Shown one piece after another: positions 33,240 through 42,545 of a stretch of DNA of 55,846 nt. The DNA lies in contig JAFVAL010000067.1 in NCBI GenBank assembly GCA_017480565.1, positions 1 to 55,846 on the forward strand. Reading direction: 5' to 3'. The DNA comes from Lachnospiraceae bacterium. Lineage in GTDB: Bacteria > Bacillota > Clostridia > Lachnospirales > Lachnospiraceae. Under the pieces are notes generated by a model. It ran no database searches. It was not told where the DNA came from and saw nothing but the letters and a program-made list of their open reading frames with translations. A program made the position numbers and the translations under genes. Every line of letters starts with the position of its first letter. Position 1 is the stretch's first letter.

Positions 33240-36043
33240 AGCGAATTATAAAACCTGCGATCGGCTTCTTCCTTGTTTTAGCCTTGATCGTTCTTGGACA
33301 TCGCCTGTTCTTGCGCGAGGGAAAAGCAGAAGAGGTTCCAGCGGAGATCATGGAGGAAATGAGTTTGACCGAAACCGAATCTCTAGAAGATTTTGAAGAG
33401 ATAACAAGCGAAGAAATTCCGATAGAGGAAGTGAGTACTGAGCAGGTAACAGAGGAAGAGACCAGTACGGATACAGAGGATTTTTTGGAAGTTACAGAGA
33501 GTTTTGTAGAAACCGAAGAATCTTTCTCTCTTGAGGAGATGCCGTTGTTAGAGCGTGTCAAAGGAAAAACAGAAGAGGAAACGTATGAGATCCTTCTGGA
33601 GTATTCGATCGATGAGGTTCTGGACGCCTATATTTTCTTAAGTGGTGGGATTGACCCGGAAGAAGGACCACTCTACGAGAACTTTGAAGGGGCGAAAGAC
33701 CGGTTTTTGGAGGCGATGGCACCCAGGAGAATGATGTTGATGGCCAAAACGACAACAGGCGGAACTGCATCAGTGACAGCGTACTCAAAACTAACAGCTG
33801 CAAATGATCCAAGCGGCAGTAAGCTGAACGTCGGTTCCTTTACTGTAAACGATAACGGATCTTCCATGCAGGCATTGTGTCTTCACCATGCACTCACTTA
33901 TCCACCGACAGGGACTTCCCTTACGGTGCTTGAGACGGCTGAAGTCACGCGAAAGGACAAAGGATCTTGGGAGTATGATTATGCTAGATTGATTTATTAC
34001 ATGTATATCAACAAAACGACCGCTGATCAGATTCTGACTTACATGTATAACAATCATAAATACAGTCCAGATCCTCTTCGCGGACCGTTTCAAAGGCATA
34101 TGAACCCAACCGACAGTATCAAAGATGATTACTACCGGATCATGGTGACGTTGGCTTGTTCATATCTGAACGGATTAGGTACCGGAGGGAATACAACCTC
34201 TCAGCTGCGATATACTTCGACAAAGGATTATGACGATTACTATGATATCGGTGCAGCAGTATGGACGGTGTTAAATGATACTAGCGTATTGTCAAACTCA
34301 GATCTGCCAGATGGGATCACGGTAAAGCTTTCGTTTATGTATCCCGGAAGCACCGCACAACAGCCTTTGATGGCTTGGGACTCTTATGAGACACCTGCTG
34401 CAAAGGTCTCTGTGACAAAGACGTCTGGGAATACAACGATTACCAATGGCAATTCCAATTACAAGCTGACAGGGATTACCTACGGACTTTACACAACCAG
34501 TGCATGTACCACACTTGCAAAGACGAAAGAAGGAACAGATGCAATCCTGACAATCAAGGCAGATGGTTCCTCCAATGTCTTGAATATGAAGGATGGAACC
34601 TATTATCTGAAAGAGAGAACCGTTCCTTCCGGGTGTAATTATGCGTTATCGACGGCTGTTACAACCCTGACCCTGGAGCCGGGAGAGACGAAGGTAGTTA
34701 ATACATCCGATGCTCCCCTTTTTGACACGGTAGGTGTGACAATTCAAAAGGTAAGTGCGAACGGAGGATCGTATAACCTGTCTGGCGCAGAATATACAGT
34801 AAAGTATTATGCAGGGCAGTATACAAAGAATAATCTTCCGTCAACCGCAACCGCTTCTTGGGTCATAAAGACGATAAAGTCTGGATCTAACTATGTGGCA
34901 AGTCTTGATGATGCGCATAAAGTCTCTGGTGACAGTGCAAAATACGGGAAGGAATCGAATGGAACCTATCGAATTCCGCTAGGCACCATCACGGTGGAAG
35001 AGACCAAAGCACCCACAGGATTCCTGCGGGAAGGCGCGACAATGCAGCTTCTTAGCGGTAATGGGTCAGATGCTTCGGAAGGGATCTTTCTCATCAACAT
35101 TGTTGGGCAAAACTCACAGGTCGTAGTTAAGAGTGGAAATCAGACGGACAGTAACTCGTCGGACGGGTTTGGCATTCTTTCGAAAGAAATCCCGATTGCG
35201 AAGATTTCAACAACCGCAACAGATGTAGAGAGTGGTACGCATGAAGCGAAAGTAGGAGACAACATCCAGATCAAAGATACGGTTACGTATGAGAATTTGA
35301 TTCCAGGGAAAGCCTATCTTGTGACGGGAACCTTGAGAATTCGTGAGACCGGGGAAGTATTTAAGGTCAATGGGAATACACTAACCGTGACGAAGACATT
35401 TACGCCGACAAGCGCAAATGGATCTGTGGAACTCATCTTTCCGGTTGATGCAAGAAGCTTATCTGGGAAAACACTGGTTGTCTTTGAGGAACTATCGACA
35501 GGCGGAAAGGTTGTTGCAACGCATCAAGACCTCAACGATGACGGCCAGTCTGTGAAAATATCGGAGGTGAAGACATTGAAGATTGAAAAACAAGTAACTG
35601 GAAATATGGGTAATAAGACGCAGGAATTTGTGTTTCACATTCAATTCGTCAAGGGAGCTTCTTTGCCCGAAAGCCTTCCCTATCTTAAAGGGGAAGAAGA
35701 AGGGGAACTTGTTGTCGCAGAGAATGCAGTTACATTTTCTTTAATGCATGGAGAAGAGATTGTTATTGGCGGACTTCCTTCGGGGATATCTTATGTCATC
35801 ACTGAAGAGAGGGATGAACGGTATCTGACGTATGTGCAGATGGGAGAGAATACAAAGATACAAAACCATAGTTTTGCATCCGTTTTGCAGGAGAATACCA
35901 GCATCCTCTTTGAAAATAATCGTGAAGTGGGAATTCCGACCGGACAGACCATCAGAGAGTGGCCGATTTGGTGTTCTCTTGCGGGGGCAGCTGCAGTTTC
36001 TTTCTACTTCCTTTTGCGCAGAAGGGAGACTTTTAGCAGATAA
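33236..36043 (+). CDS. large sortase-anchored adhesin / pilus tip protein
   Basis: The 935-residue surface protein begins with a signal-like helix and a Glu/Thr-rich segment (about residues 30-110). A thioester-domain-like region follows (about 150-385; Cys215 in MQALCLHHALTYPP), then two SpaA/CnaB-type domains (about 385-495 and 495-640). A T-Q ester (VaFE-type) domain spans about 650-770, with Thr near 659-660, VFEEL around Glu751 and Gln764. A final FctA-type isopeptide domain starts near Lys785, and the sorting motif is IPTG (900-903). It overlaps the FctB-like gene by 4 bases. It corresponds to the tip adhesin (Cpa-like) of FCT pili, but is last rather than first in the operon. Confidence 0.82.
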   Translation: MKRIIKPAIGFFLVLALIVLGHRLFLREGKAEEVPAEIMEEMSLTETESLEDFEEITSEEIPIEEVSTEQVTEEETSTDTEDFLEVTESFVETEESFSLEEMPLLERVKGKTEEETYEILLEYSIDEVLDAYIFLSGGIDPEEGPLYENFEGAKDRFLEAMAPRRMMLMAKTTTGGTASVTAYSKLTAANDPSGSKLNVGSFTVNDNGSSMQALCLHHALTYPPTGTSLTVLETAEVTRKDKGSWEYDYARLIYYMYINKTTADQILTYMYNNHKYSPDPLRGPFQRHMNPTDSIKDDYYRIMVTLACSYLNGLGTGGNTTSQLRYTSTKDYDDYYDIGAAVWTVLNDTSVLSNSDLPDGITVKLSFMYPGSTAQQPLMAWDSYETPAAKVSVTKTSGNTTITNGNSNYKLTGITYGLYTTSACTTLAKTKEGTDAILTIKADGSSNVLNMKDGTYYLKERTVPSGCNYALSTAVTTLTLEPGETKVVNTSDAPLFDTVGVTIQKVSANGGSYNLSGAEYTVKYYAGQYTKNNLPSTATASWVIKTIKSGSNYVASLDDAHKVSGDSAKYGKESNGTYRIPLGTITVEETKAPTGFLREGATMQLLSGNGSDASEGIFLINIVGQNSQVVVKSGNQTDSNSSDGFGILSKEIPIAKISTTATDVESGTHEAKVGDNIQIKDTVTYENLIPGKAYLVTGTLRIRETGEVFKVNGNTLTVTKTFTPTSANGSVELIFPVDARSLSGKTLVVFEELSTGGKVVATHQDLNDDGQSVKISEVKTLKIEKQVTGNMGNKTQEFVFHIQFVKGASLPESLPYLKGEEEGELVVAENAVTFSLMHGEEIVIGGLPSGISYVITEERDERYLTYVQMGENTKIQNHSFASVLQENTSILFENNREVGIPTGQTIREWPIWCSLAGAAAVSFYFLLRRRETFSR

Positions 36044-36046
36044 ATG

Positions 36047-36071
36047 AGGATCCTCTCAGTGAGAGGATCCT
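36047..36071. terminator. hairpin at the end of the pilus operon
   Basis: AGGATCCTCTC pairs perfectly with GAGAGGATCCT around AGT. Neither flank has a good T run, so termination may be weak, but its position between convergent genes fits. Confidence 0.5.
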
Positions 36072-36077
36072 GACAGA

Positions 36078-37340
36078 TCATGGATTGGTTTCAGGAAGTA
36101 TCTGAACTTCAATCTGGTCGATGCGATTGTTATCAATGGATTTGACGGTAAACATCAAATGGTCAGACTGGAATGATTCTCCAACCTCCGGGAGATCCTG
36201 CGCCAACGATATGACATATCCGGCAAGGGAATCATATTCATCCGATTCCAGGTTTTTGCCAAGAAGGTCACCGACATCTTCCAGCTTCATGGAACCTTGA
36301 ATAAGGTAATGATCCGGCGATAACATCTGATACTGCGCGGTTTCGTCTTCATCATATTCATCTTTGATGTCACCAACGATCTCTTCAATGAGATCTTCAA
36401 TGGTGATCAAGCCGGCGGTATCTCCGTATTCGTCCAGAACGATGACTAAGGAGATAGAATCTCTGCGCATCTCTGAGAGCAGTTCAGAGACCTTTTTATA
36501 CTCAAAGGTGAATACTGGTTCGCGCATGAGCTCACGGATGGAAGGGTGTGTATCTTCCTGCAGAAAGAAAACGTCCTTGATATGGACAATGCCGATAATG
36601 TGATCTTTGCTTTCCTCAAAGACAGGGATTCGGGTATACTTGGTGCTTCGAAACAGTGCGATCAGTTCATCGAAACTGTCATCGACATCGATGCAGTCCA
36701 TATCGATGCGTGGAATCATCACATCTTTGGCAAGAGAGTCACCGAAATCTACAACATTATGGATCATCTGATGCTCTTCCTGTTCAAGGACACCTTCTTC
36801 TTGGCCAACGTCAATGATGGTGCGAAGATCTTCTTCTGTCATCACATCTGTCTTAGCATTTTTGTCAATGCCAAGCAGAAAAAGAATGCCATCGGAGAAA
36901 CCGTTGATTAAGAAGATGAGCGGTGTCATGAGTCTCATAAGAACAAGAAGAATACCGCTGTAAGCAAGAGCAATGTTATCTGCATAAATGGTTGCAATCG
37001 TTTTCGGAAGGATCTCGGCGAAAATCAAAACGATAAACGTGAGGATTCCGGTTGCAATACCAACGGCGTAGTTTCCCCATACGTTGATGGCAACACTTGT
37101 TACCAAAGCAGAAGCAGTAAGATTTACAATGTTGTTTCCAATCAGAATCATGCTAAGAAGCTTTGATGTATCTGATGATAAGGACAAAACTCTGGCAGCT
37201 CTTATGTTTCCATCCTCGGATAGAGAACGCATATGTAGTTTGTTAGAGGATGTCATTGCAGTTTCTGCCGAGGAAAAAAACATTGACAACAAAATAAGAA
37301 TGAATGTGGATATCAAGCGGACAATGTCACTGGAATCCAT
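36078..37340 (-). CDS. CorC/CNNM-type membrane protein with CBS domains
   Basis: The 420-residue hemolysin C/CorC-family protein has an N-terminal DUF21 membrane domain (about residues 5-180; LLSMFFSSAETAMTSSNK, LIFAEILPKTIA), a CBS pair (about 200-320; KDVMIPRIDM, VLDEYGDTAGLITIEDLIEEIVGDI) and a C-terminal CorC_HlyC domain. Such proteins are linked to Mg2+ or Co2+ efflux. The ATG at 37340 follows GGAGGTT on the minus strand; the longer frame to 37421 is not supported. It converges on the pilus operon and is divergent from the GH13-like gene. Confidence 0.88.
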   Translation of the reverse strand: MDSSDIVRLISTFILILLSMFFSSAETAMTSSNKLHMRSLSEDGNIRAARVLSLSSDTSKLLSMILIGNNIVNLTASALVTSVAINVWGNYAVGIATGILTFIVLIFAEILPKTIATIYADNIALAYSGILLVLMRLMTPLIFLINGFSDGILFLLGIDKNAKTDVMTEEDLRTIIDVGQEEGVLEQEEHQMIHNVVDFGDSLAKDVMIPRIDMDCIDVDDSFDELIALFRSTKYTRIPVFEESKDHIIGIVHIKDVFFLQEDTHPSIRELMREPVFTFEYKKVSELLSEMRRDSISLVIVLDEYGDTAGLITIEDLIEEIVGDIKDEYDEDETAQYQMLSPDHYLIQGSMKLEDVGDLLGKNLESDEYDSLAGYVISLAQDLPEVGESFQSDHLMFTVKSIDNNRIDQIEVQILPETNP

Positions 37341-37479
37341 GAATAACCTCCAAATGTGACCTGCAATAAAAATGGTCGATTTCATGCAATAGATGAATGA
37401 TATTAAAAAATCTATTGACAAACTTCATTTTATACAGGTTTTCTGCAAATTTGCAAGTGCTAAATCTGCAATCCTCGTG

Positions 37480-37485
37480 TATAAT
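37480..37485 (+). promoter_or_regulatory. -10 box before the GH13-like gene
   Basis: TATAAT lies 25 bases before the ATG and just ahead of AGGAGG. No convincing -35 is seen at the normal spacing. Confidence 0.35.
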
Positions 37486-37509
37486 AGTATATATACAGGA
37501 GGAACGGCT

Positions 37510-39264
37510 ATGAGATGCAGTAAATGGAACGGATATTTGGAGGGAGTGCATCGCATCGGGCGGGCACTGGTGTTCGGTATTACCCTTCCTCATGTGAATG
37601 AGTGTGGATTGGTTTTGTATGAAAAAGGAACTGATATGGTGATCGGAGAGTTCCTTTTGGATGAAAGCTTCCGTTTGGGGGAAGCTTTCTCGTGTTGCGT
37701 TTTTGGATTGAAAGAAGACACATTTGAATATACCTATGTCATAGGCGGCAAGGAGATCGTGGATCCTTTTGCGCTTCGTGTGCGTGGGAATCACAGATTT
37801 GGAAAGCGTGATCCAGTGTTCAGAGGTGTCTTTGAGAAAATGACGCCCCTGCAGCCATTTTCCGGACCCAAGATGGAAGATTTGTTCATGTATCGTCTTC
37901 ACGTGCGTGGATTTACCATGGGAGAAGGAAGCGGACTGAGAGCGGAAGGGGGCACCTTTGCGGGTGTTGTGAAGAAACTCCGGTATCTGAAGGGCCTAGG
38001 TGTGAACGCGATTGAACTGATGCCGGCCTATGAATTTGATGAAGCTACCGATGCTTCCGGTGCCAGAGTACGCAGTTTGCCCGTGGGCAAAACAAATTAT
38101 TGGGGTTATGCAACAAAGGCTTATTACATGGCTCCGAAGAACAGTTATTCTGCCTCAGAGGATGTATGTGCAGAGTTTGCCATGATGGTTTCCGCCTGCC
38201 ATAAGCAAGGGATTGCTGTGTTTATGGAGTTTACCTTTGATCCAGTGATTACACAGGAGAGAATGCTTAAGATTCTCAGACATTGGAGAAGAATGTATGC
38301 AATTGATGGCTTCCATGTAAGTGATCAGAGGCTTCCCGCCGGGGTGCTTCAGGCCGATCCGGTGCTCTCGGATTGTATGATGATCAGCAGCGATCTTTAT
38401 GACTGTATGGACGATGGGGAGCGAAGGATGGCCTATTGCAATGACCATTTCGCATTTGTGATGCGTAGAGCCATATTGGGACTTGCGGATGCAAAAAACA
38501 ATCTGCAGGATTTATGGTACACGTATCACTCCACATTTCTTCGCATGAATTATGGCACTGGATTTGGCGGTTTCACCTTGTGGGATTTGTATTCTTATGA
38601 CCGCAAACACAACGAGGAAAACGGAGAAGGGAACTTAGACGGTCCGTCCATCAACCACAGTTATAACTGTGGGCTTGAGGGTACTTCAAAGTCCAGGGCG
38701 GTGAATGAGCTTCGTATGCAGATGGCAAAGAATCTTTTAACACTTACCTTCTTGGCAAACGGTGTTCCTGTATTGACAGCTGGTGATGAGATGGGACATT
38801 CTGCAGGAGGCAATAATAATCCATACAACCAAGATAATGAGACCAACTGGATTTCGTGGAAGCCAACAAGCAGATCCAAGGAGCTTCAGAGCTTCATCAA
38901 ACAATTGATCGAGGTGAAGAGGAGACATCCGGCATTGTCAAATGGTCGTTTCTTGACAAAACGAGATGTGAAAGTCTTGGGCGCACCAGACTTCTCTGTC
39001 CATGGATCAGAGCCGTGGAAACGAAATACGGCGGACCAGGTGAGCGGGTTCTTGTATTATGGACCTTACTTTGGAGATGACACGTTACTGATTGCCTGCA
39101 ATTTCGAAAAGGAAAAGGCAAAGATGCATCTTCCAGAGCTGAAGGAAGAAGGTGCCTGGATCACAGAACTGTCGACTACAAAAGAGATGGTACGTGAGGT
39201 GGAACAGAATGTGTTGGAGATTCCACCCAGATGTGTGGTTGTACTGAATCGAATATCAGGATAA
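37510..39264 (+). CDS. GH13 glycogen-debranching-like protein with degenerate catalytic motifs
   Basis: The 584-residue protein resembles GlgX/isoamylase-type GH13 enzymes: an N-terminal CBM48-like domain (about 1-120), a TIM barrel and a C-terminal beta domain. Scaffold motifs are kept, for example MYRLHVRGFTMGEGSG, GFTLWDLYSYDRKHNEENGE and GDEMGHSAGGNNNPYNQDN. The catalytic motifs are not: the nucleophile position in IDGFHVSDQ is Ser271, the acid position in MMISSDLYD is Ser294, and the HD pair before GFTL is Phe352-Gly353. It may be a glycan-binding or regulatory pseudoenzyme. The frame is intact, with AGGAGG before the ATG at 37510. No glycogen genes adjoin it. Confidence 0.8.
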   Translation: MRCSKWNGYLEGVHRIGRALVFGITLPHVNECGLVLYEKGTDMVIGEFLLDESFRLGEAFSCCVFGLKEDTFEYTYVIGGKEIVDPFALRVRGNHRFGKRDPVFRGVFEKMTPLQPFSGPKMEDLFMYRLHVRGFTMGEGSGLRAEGGTFAGVVKKLRYLKGLGVNAIELMPAYEFDEATDASGARVRSLPVGKTNYWGYATKAYYMAPKNSYSASEDVCAEFAMMVSACHKQGIAVFMEFTFDPVITQERMLKILRHWRRMYAIDGFHVSDQRLPAGVLQADPVLSDCMMISSDLYDCMDDGERRMAYCNDHFAFVMRRAILGLADAKNNLQDLWYTYHSTFLRMNYGTGFGGFTLWDLYSYDRKHNEENGEGNLDGPSINHSYNCGLEGTSKSRAVNELRMQMAKNLLTLTFLANGVPVLTAGDEMGHSAGGNNNPYNQDNETNWISWKPTSRSKELQSFIKQLIEVKRRHPALSNGRFLTKRDVKVLGAPDFSVHGSEPWKRNTADQVSGFLYYGPYFGDDTLLIACNFEKEKAKMHLPELKEEGAWITELSTTKEMVREVEQNVLEIPPRCVVVLNRISG

Positions 39265-39267
39265 ATG

Positions 39268-39291
39268 ATTGGGCCGGAGAACCGGCCCAAT
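39268..39291. terminator. hairpin between convergent GH13-like gene and ade
   Basis: ATTGGGCCGG pairs with CCGGCCCAAT around AGAA. T runs are weak on both sides, but the stem is very stable and lies between two convergent stops. Confidence 0.55.
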
Positions 39292-39308
39292 CCAATTCTC
39301 AAAAGATC

Positions 39309-41081
39309 TTATTCTGCAAAGAGCGGGATCAGCGTTTTATCGTTGACATTGACCAACCCGACATCAGACATCTTTGCTTTTGGAATGACGGGCAGGGCAA
39401 GGGATACGATGCGAAGTAAAGGATTTGGCATCTGCGTTAGACCAAGCCTTCGATCCGCTTCTTTCATCTTTGTGGCGTCCACGGAGAGATCCGCAGCATG
39501 TTTTACGGACATAAGTCCTCCGACAGGCAGATCCAGGGTGTGTAAGATCTTGCCGTCCTCAACGGCGCACATTCCACCGCCGACCTCGATGAGTTTCTTC
39601 ATGGCGATGAGACCATTTTCGGCATTGTCATAGACACAGGTCAGGTTGTGAGAGTCATGTGAGACTGTAGATGCGATCGCACCGTGATTTGTTCCAAAAC
39701 GACGGACAACGTGCAATGCCATCCGATCATGACCATAGCGGTTGATGACCGCAACATAGTTTAAATCAGGATCACCGGAAAGATCGAGGTAACCATCCTT
39801 TACCGGCAGTTCTTCTACGACAGACTCAGTCGAAGAGAGCATGTGATCGAGATAGGTGAGGACATTTACTTTGACGATTCCTTCCTGAATCGGTGCTTTG
39901 ATGCGCAGGTCTTCAACGGTCAGATCTTTGATGACATTCATGGAGTTTCTGGTTTCCAGTTCATACGCATGATCAGGAATGTTAACCAGAAGCTGTTGAT
40001 CTTTTGCGACGAGATTTCCCTCGAAGAATACCGCGCTCGGACGCATCTCTTTTAGATCGGGAAGCAGAACCATATCCGCTACATAACCAGGTGCGATCGC
40101 ACCGATATTGTCGAAATGGATTTCTCTGGCGGTGTTGATCGTCGCACACTTGATGGCAAGGATCGGGTCCATGCCATGGGCGATCGCAATCTTTAATACA
40201 TCATTGATATGACCGACCTTTAAGAGATCGTCGGATTCGCGGTCATCAGTGCAGATACAAAGGGTGTCGAAGAAGGTGAAATCCTTCACACCGTCCCAGA
40301 CTGCCTTCACATTTTTCGACATGGAGCTTTCACGCATATCCACGTACATGCCTTGGCGCATCTTTTCGGTGCCTTCTAAGCTGGAACGAGACTCATGGCA
40401 GGTCCTGGGACCGCCGCAGAGGTATGCAGAGAGATTGCGGCCAGAAAGGAAGGGAGCATGTCCTTGGATATAGAGGCCTTTCCTTTTGGCAACATCGATG
40501 ATGTCCATCATACGGTCATCTCCACCGATCACCGCGAGAAAGTCCATGACTTCCGCAAGGCCGATCACACGGTCAAGGCTTGAGAGTTCTTCGATCTGTT
40601 CTGCGAGAAAATCTGCGCCTGAGATTTCAATCTGAGGGACAGCTGGTACGCAGGAAGGGATGTCGATAAACTGCCTTTGCGGGACATCTTTTGAATTCTC
40701 ATGCATATAACGAACGCCTTCGATGCCCCAGACATTTCCGATTTCATGGGGATCTGTGATGATGGTTGTGGTACCCCAGGGAATCGAAACCTCGGCGAAG
40801 TGACGGGGTGTGAGCATGGAGCTTTCAATGTGCATATGCGCATCCAGGAAACCGGGCGTCATGTACTGGCCCTCAGCGTCATAGACTTCCTTTGCATCGA
40901 ACTGTTCCAGATCCTGATATTCGACGTGGCAGATAAATCCATCGCAGACGAAGACATTTGCTGGGAGGATCTCGCCGGTAAATACGTTAACAAGCTGCAC
41001 ATTTTTGACACAAAGGTCAGCCGGAATCTGACCGAGTGCAGCCCTTAAGAGTTTCTTTTTGTCTTTATATTGTAATTCCAT
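39309..41081 (-). CDS. ade: adenine deaminase
   Basis: Ade deaminates adenine to hypoxanthine in purine salvage. The 590-residue protein is of the bacterial amidohydrolase type, with metal ligands in GFLDAHMHIESSML, the GTTTIITDPHEIGNV segment and the C-terminal Ade domain (RYGHDRMALHVVRRFG, VSHDSHNLTCVY). The length fits AdeC enzymes. The ATG at 41081 has only a modest AAAGAG site. It follows the NCS2 permease gene on the same strand, separated by a terminator-like hairpin, which suggests a base-import and deamination module. Confidence 0.92.
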   Translation of the reverse strand: MELQYKDKKKLLRAALGQIPADLCVKNVQLVNVFTGEILPANVFVCDGFICHVEYQDLEQFDAKEVYDAEGQYMTPGFLDAHMHIESSMLTPRHFAEVSIPWGTTTIITDPHEIGNVWGIEGVRYMHENSKDVPQRQFIDIPSCVPAVPQIEISGADFLAEQIEELSSLDRVIGLAEVMDFLAVIGGDDRMMDIIDVAKRKGLYIQGHAPFLSGRNLSAYLCGGPRTCHESRSSLEGTEKMRQGMYVDMRESSMSKNVKAVWDGVKDFTFFDTLCICTDDRESDDLLKVGHINDVLKIAIAHGMDPILAIKCATINTAREIHFDNIGAIAPGYVADMVLLPDLKEMRPSAVFFEGNLVAKDQQLLVNIPDHAYELETRNSMNVIKDLTVEDLRIKAPIQEGIVKVNVLTYLDHMLSSTESVVEELPVKDGYLDLSGDPDLNYVAVINRYGHDRMALHVVRRFGTNHGAIASTVSHDSHNLTCVYDNAENGLIAMKKLIEVGGGMCAVEDGKILHTLDLPVGGLMSVKHAADLSVDATKMKEADRRLGLTQMPNPLLRIVSLALPVIPKAKMSDVGLVNVNDKTLIPLFAE

Positions 41082-41108
41082 GTGGCAAACTCTTTCGAAA
41101 GATAAAGG

Positions 41109-41134
41109 GAGCCGGACAGGTCTCTGCCCGGCTC
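41109..41134 (-). terminator. terminator or attenuator between the NCS2 permease gene and ade
   Basis: On the minus strand GAGCCGG and CCGGCTC pair, with CAG/CTG pairing inside, followed by CCCTTTATCTTTC. It may partly separate ade from the permease gene. Confidence 0.5.
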
Positions 41135-41150
41135 AGGATGAATAGTTGAT

Positions 41151-42482
41151 TTAGCTTAAGATGAAGTACAGAACCAACGGAATCGCCAGAATGTACATAC
41201 CAACGTGAATCTCTTTGAACTTTCCAGTGCAAACCTTGATGAGGATATCAGCAAGGATACCGGCTGCGATACCGACTGAGATGGAAGCAGAGAAGGTACC
41301 GAACATGATCATAACGAAAGGTCCGAATGCTTCGGTAAAGTCACTGAAGTCGATGTCCTTGACGCCTTGGATCATTAAGAAACCTACGAAGATCAGGGCA
41401 GGACCAGTTGCAGCGTTGGGAACCATCAGTGCAAGCGGAGAGAAGAAGATGAAGATCAGGAAAAGCAGACCGGTAGTAAGTGCGGTCATACCTGTACGTC
41501 CACCTGCCTCCACGCCGGAAGTAGACTCAACATAAGTTGTGATGGTGGTGCATCCGAAGCATGCGCCGACAACGGTACCGATGGCGTCGACTAAGAACGG
41601 CTTCTCGATGCCGGGAAGGTTACCATTCTCATCCAGCATGCCGGCACGGCCGCCAACAGCAAGAACAGTACCAAGGGTAGAGAAGAAGTCGCCGAAGAAG
41701 GCGATGAACATCAGAATGATACCGTTCGGGTTCATAACAGAGGCAAAGTCGAAATGGAAGATGACGTTGCCGATAGAACTCATATCCGGAATCTTAGCAA
41801 CCTGAGAAGGCAGCGTGGTAACACCGAAGGGGATACCTAAGATCGTGATGATAACGATACCGATTAAGATCGCGCCCTTGACCTTGAAAGCTGTCAGAAC
41901 ACCGATGATTAACAGACCTAAGAGTGCAAGAAGCACCGCTCTGTCTTTGAAGTTACCGATGGAAAGACCATTGGAAAAGTCACAGATGCCGGAGTTGGAA
42001 AGACCAAGATAGCCGATGAAGAAACCGATTGAGGTCGAGATTGCAACCTTGATGTTCTTCGGAATCATACGGACGATGAGGTCACGGATACCAAAGACAG
42101 ACAGAACGACGAATACAATACCGGAGATCAGGATGATGGTCATCGCGCCTGCGTAGGAAAGGGAACCGCTCTGTACAAGTGATCCAAGGACGAAGTTCGT
42201 TCCCATACCGGTAGAAAGTGCAAACGGGAAGTTTGCGTAGAATGCCATCAGAAGTGTGATGATACCGGAGATCAGAGCGGTTAAAACTGTGATCGCCTCT
42301 TTGGTAACCATGACACCTGCGACATCAAGGACACCTGCATCCGGGCCAAAGCCGCAGATTGCGCCAGGCTGTGTGACTAAAACATACGCCATGGTCATAA
42401 ATGTGGTCAGACCTGCGATGATTTCAATCTTCATTGTTGTGTTGCGCTCTTCAAACTTGAAGAGTTTAGCAAGTTTATTCAT
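41151..42482 (-). CDS. NCS2-family purine permease
   Basis: The 443-residue membrane transporter of the AzgA/PbuG-like guanine/hypoxanthine/adenine group starts LAKLFKFEERNTTMKIEIIAG cut short here, and shows GLTTFMTMAYVLVTQPG, FPFALSTGMGTNF and the helix-10 region TTYVESTSGVEAGGRTG. About 12-14 membrane segments are expected. The ATG at 42482 follows GGGAGG. The longer frame upstream covers the promoter. Pairing with adenine deaminase downstream suggests adenine or hypoxanthine uptake; the exact base is inferred. Confidence 0.9.
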   Translation of the reverse strand: MNKLAKLFKFEERNTTMKIEIIAGLTTFMTMAYVLVTQPGAICGFGPDAGVLDVAGVMVTKEAITVLTALISGIITLLMAFYANFPFALSTGMGTNFVLGSLVQSGSLSYAGAMTIILISGIVFVVLSVFGIRDLIVRMIPKNIKVAISTSIGFFIGYLGLSNSGICDFSNGLSIGNFKDRAVLLALLGLLIIGVLTAFKVKGAILIGIVIITILGIPFGVTTLPSQVAKIPDMSSIGNVIFHFDFASVMNPNGIILMFIAFFGDFFSTLGTVLAVGGRAGMLDENGNLPGIEKPFLVDAIGTVVGACFGCTTITTYVESTSGVEAGGRTGMTALTTGLLFLIFIFFSPLALMVPNAATGPALIFVGFLMIQGVKDIDFSDFTEAFGPFVMIMFGTFSASISVGIAAGILADILIKVCTGKFKEIHVGMYILAIPLVLYFILS

Positions 42483-42504
42483 GTTGTTTCCTCCCTTAAG
42501 GATA

Positions 42505-42533
42505 GACGTTTCCGATCGGATCGGAAATGAACG
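42505..42533 (-). promoter_or_regulatory. leader hairpin of the NCS2 permease mRNA
   Basis: TTTCCGA and TCGGAAA (42509-42515, 42521-42527) form a compact stem in the predicted 5' leader, with partial ACG/CGT pairing outside it. It does not look like a purine riboswitch. Its role is unknown. Confidence 0.35.
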
Positions 42534-42545
42534 TTTGACACGCAA

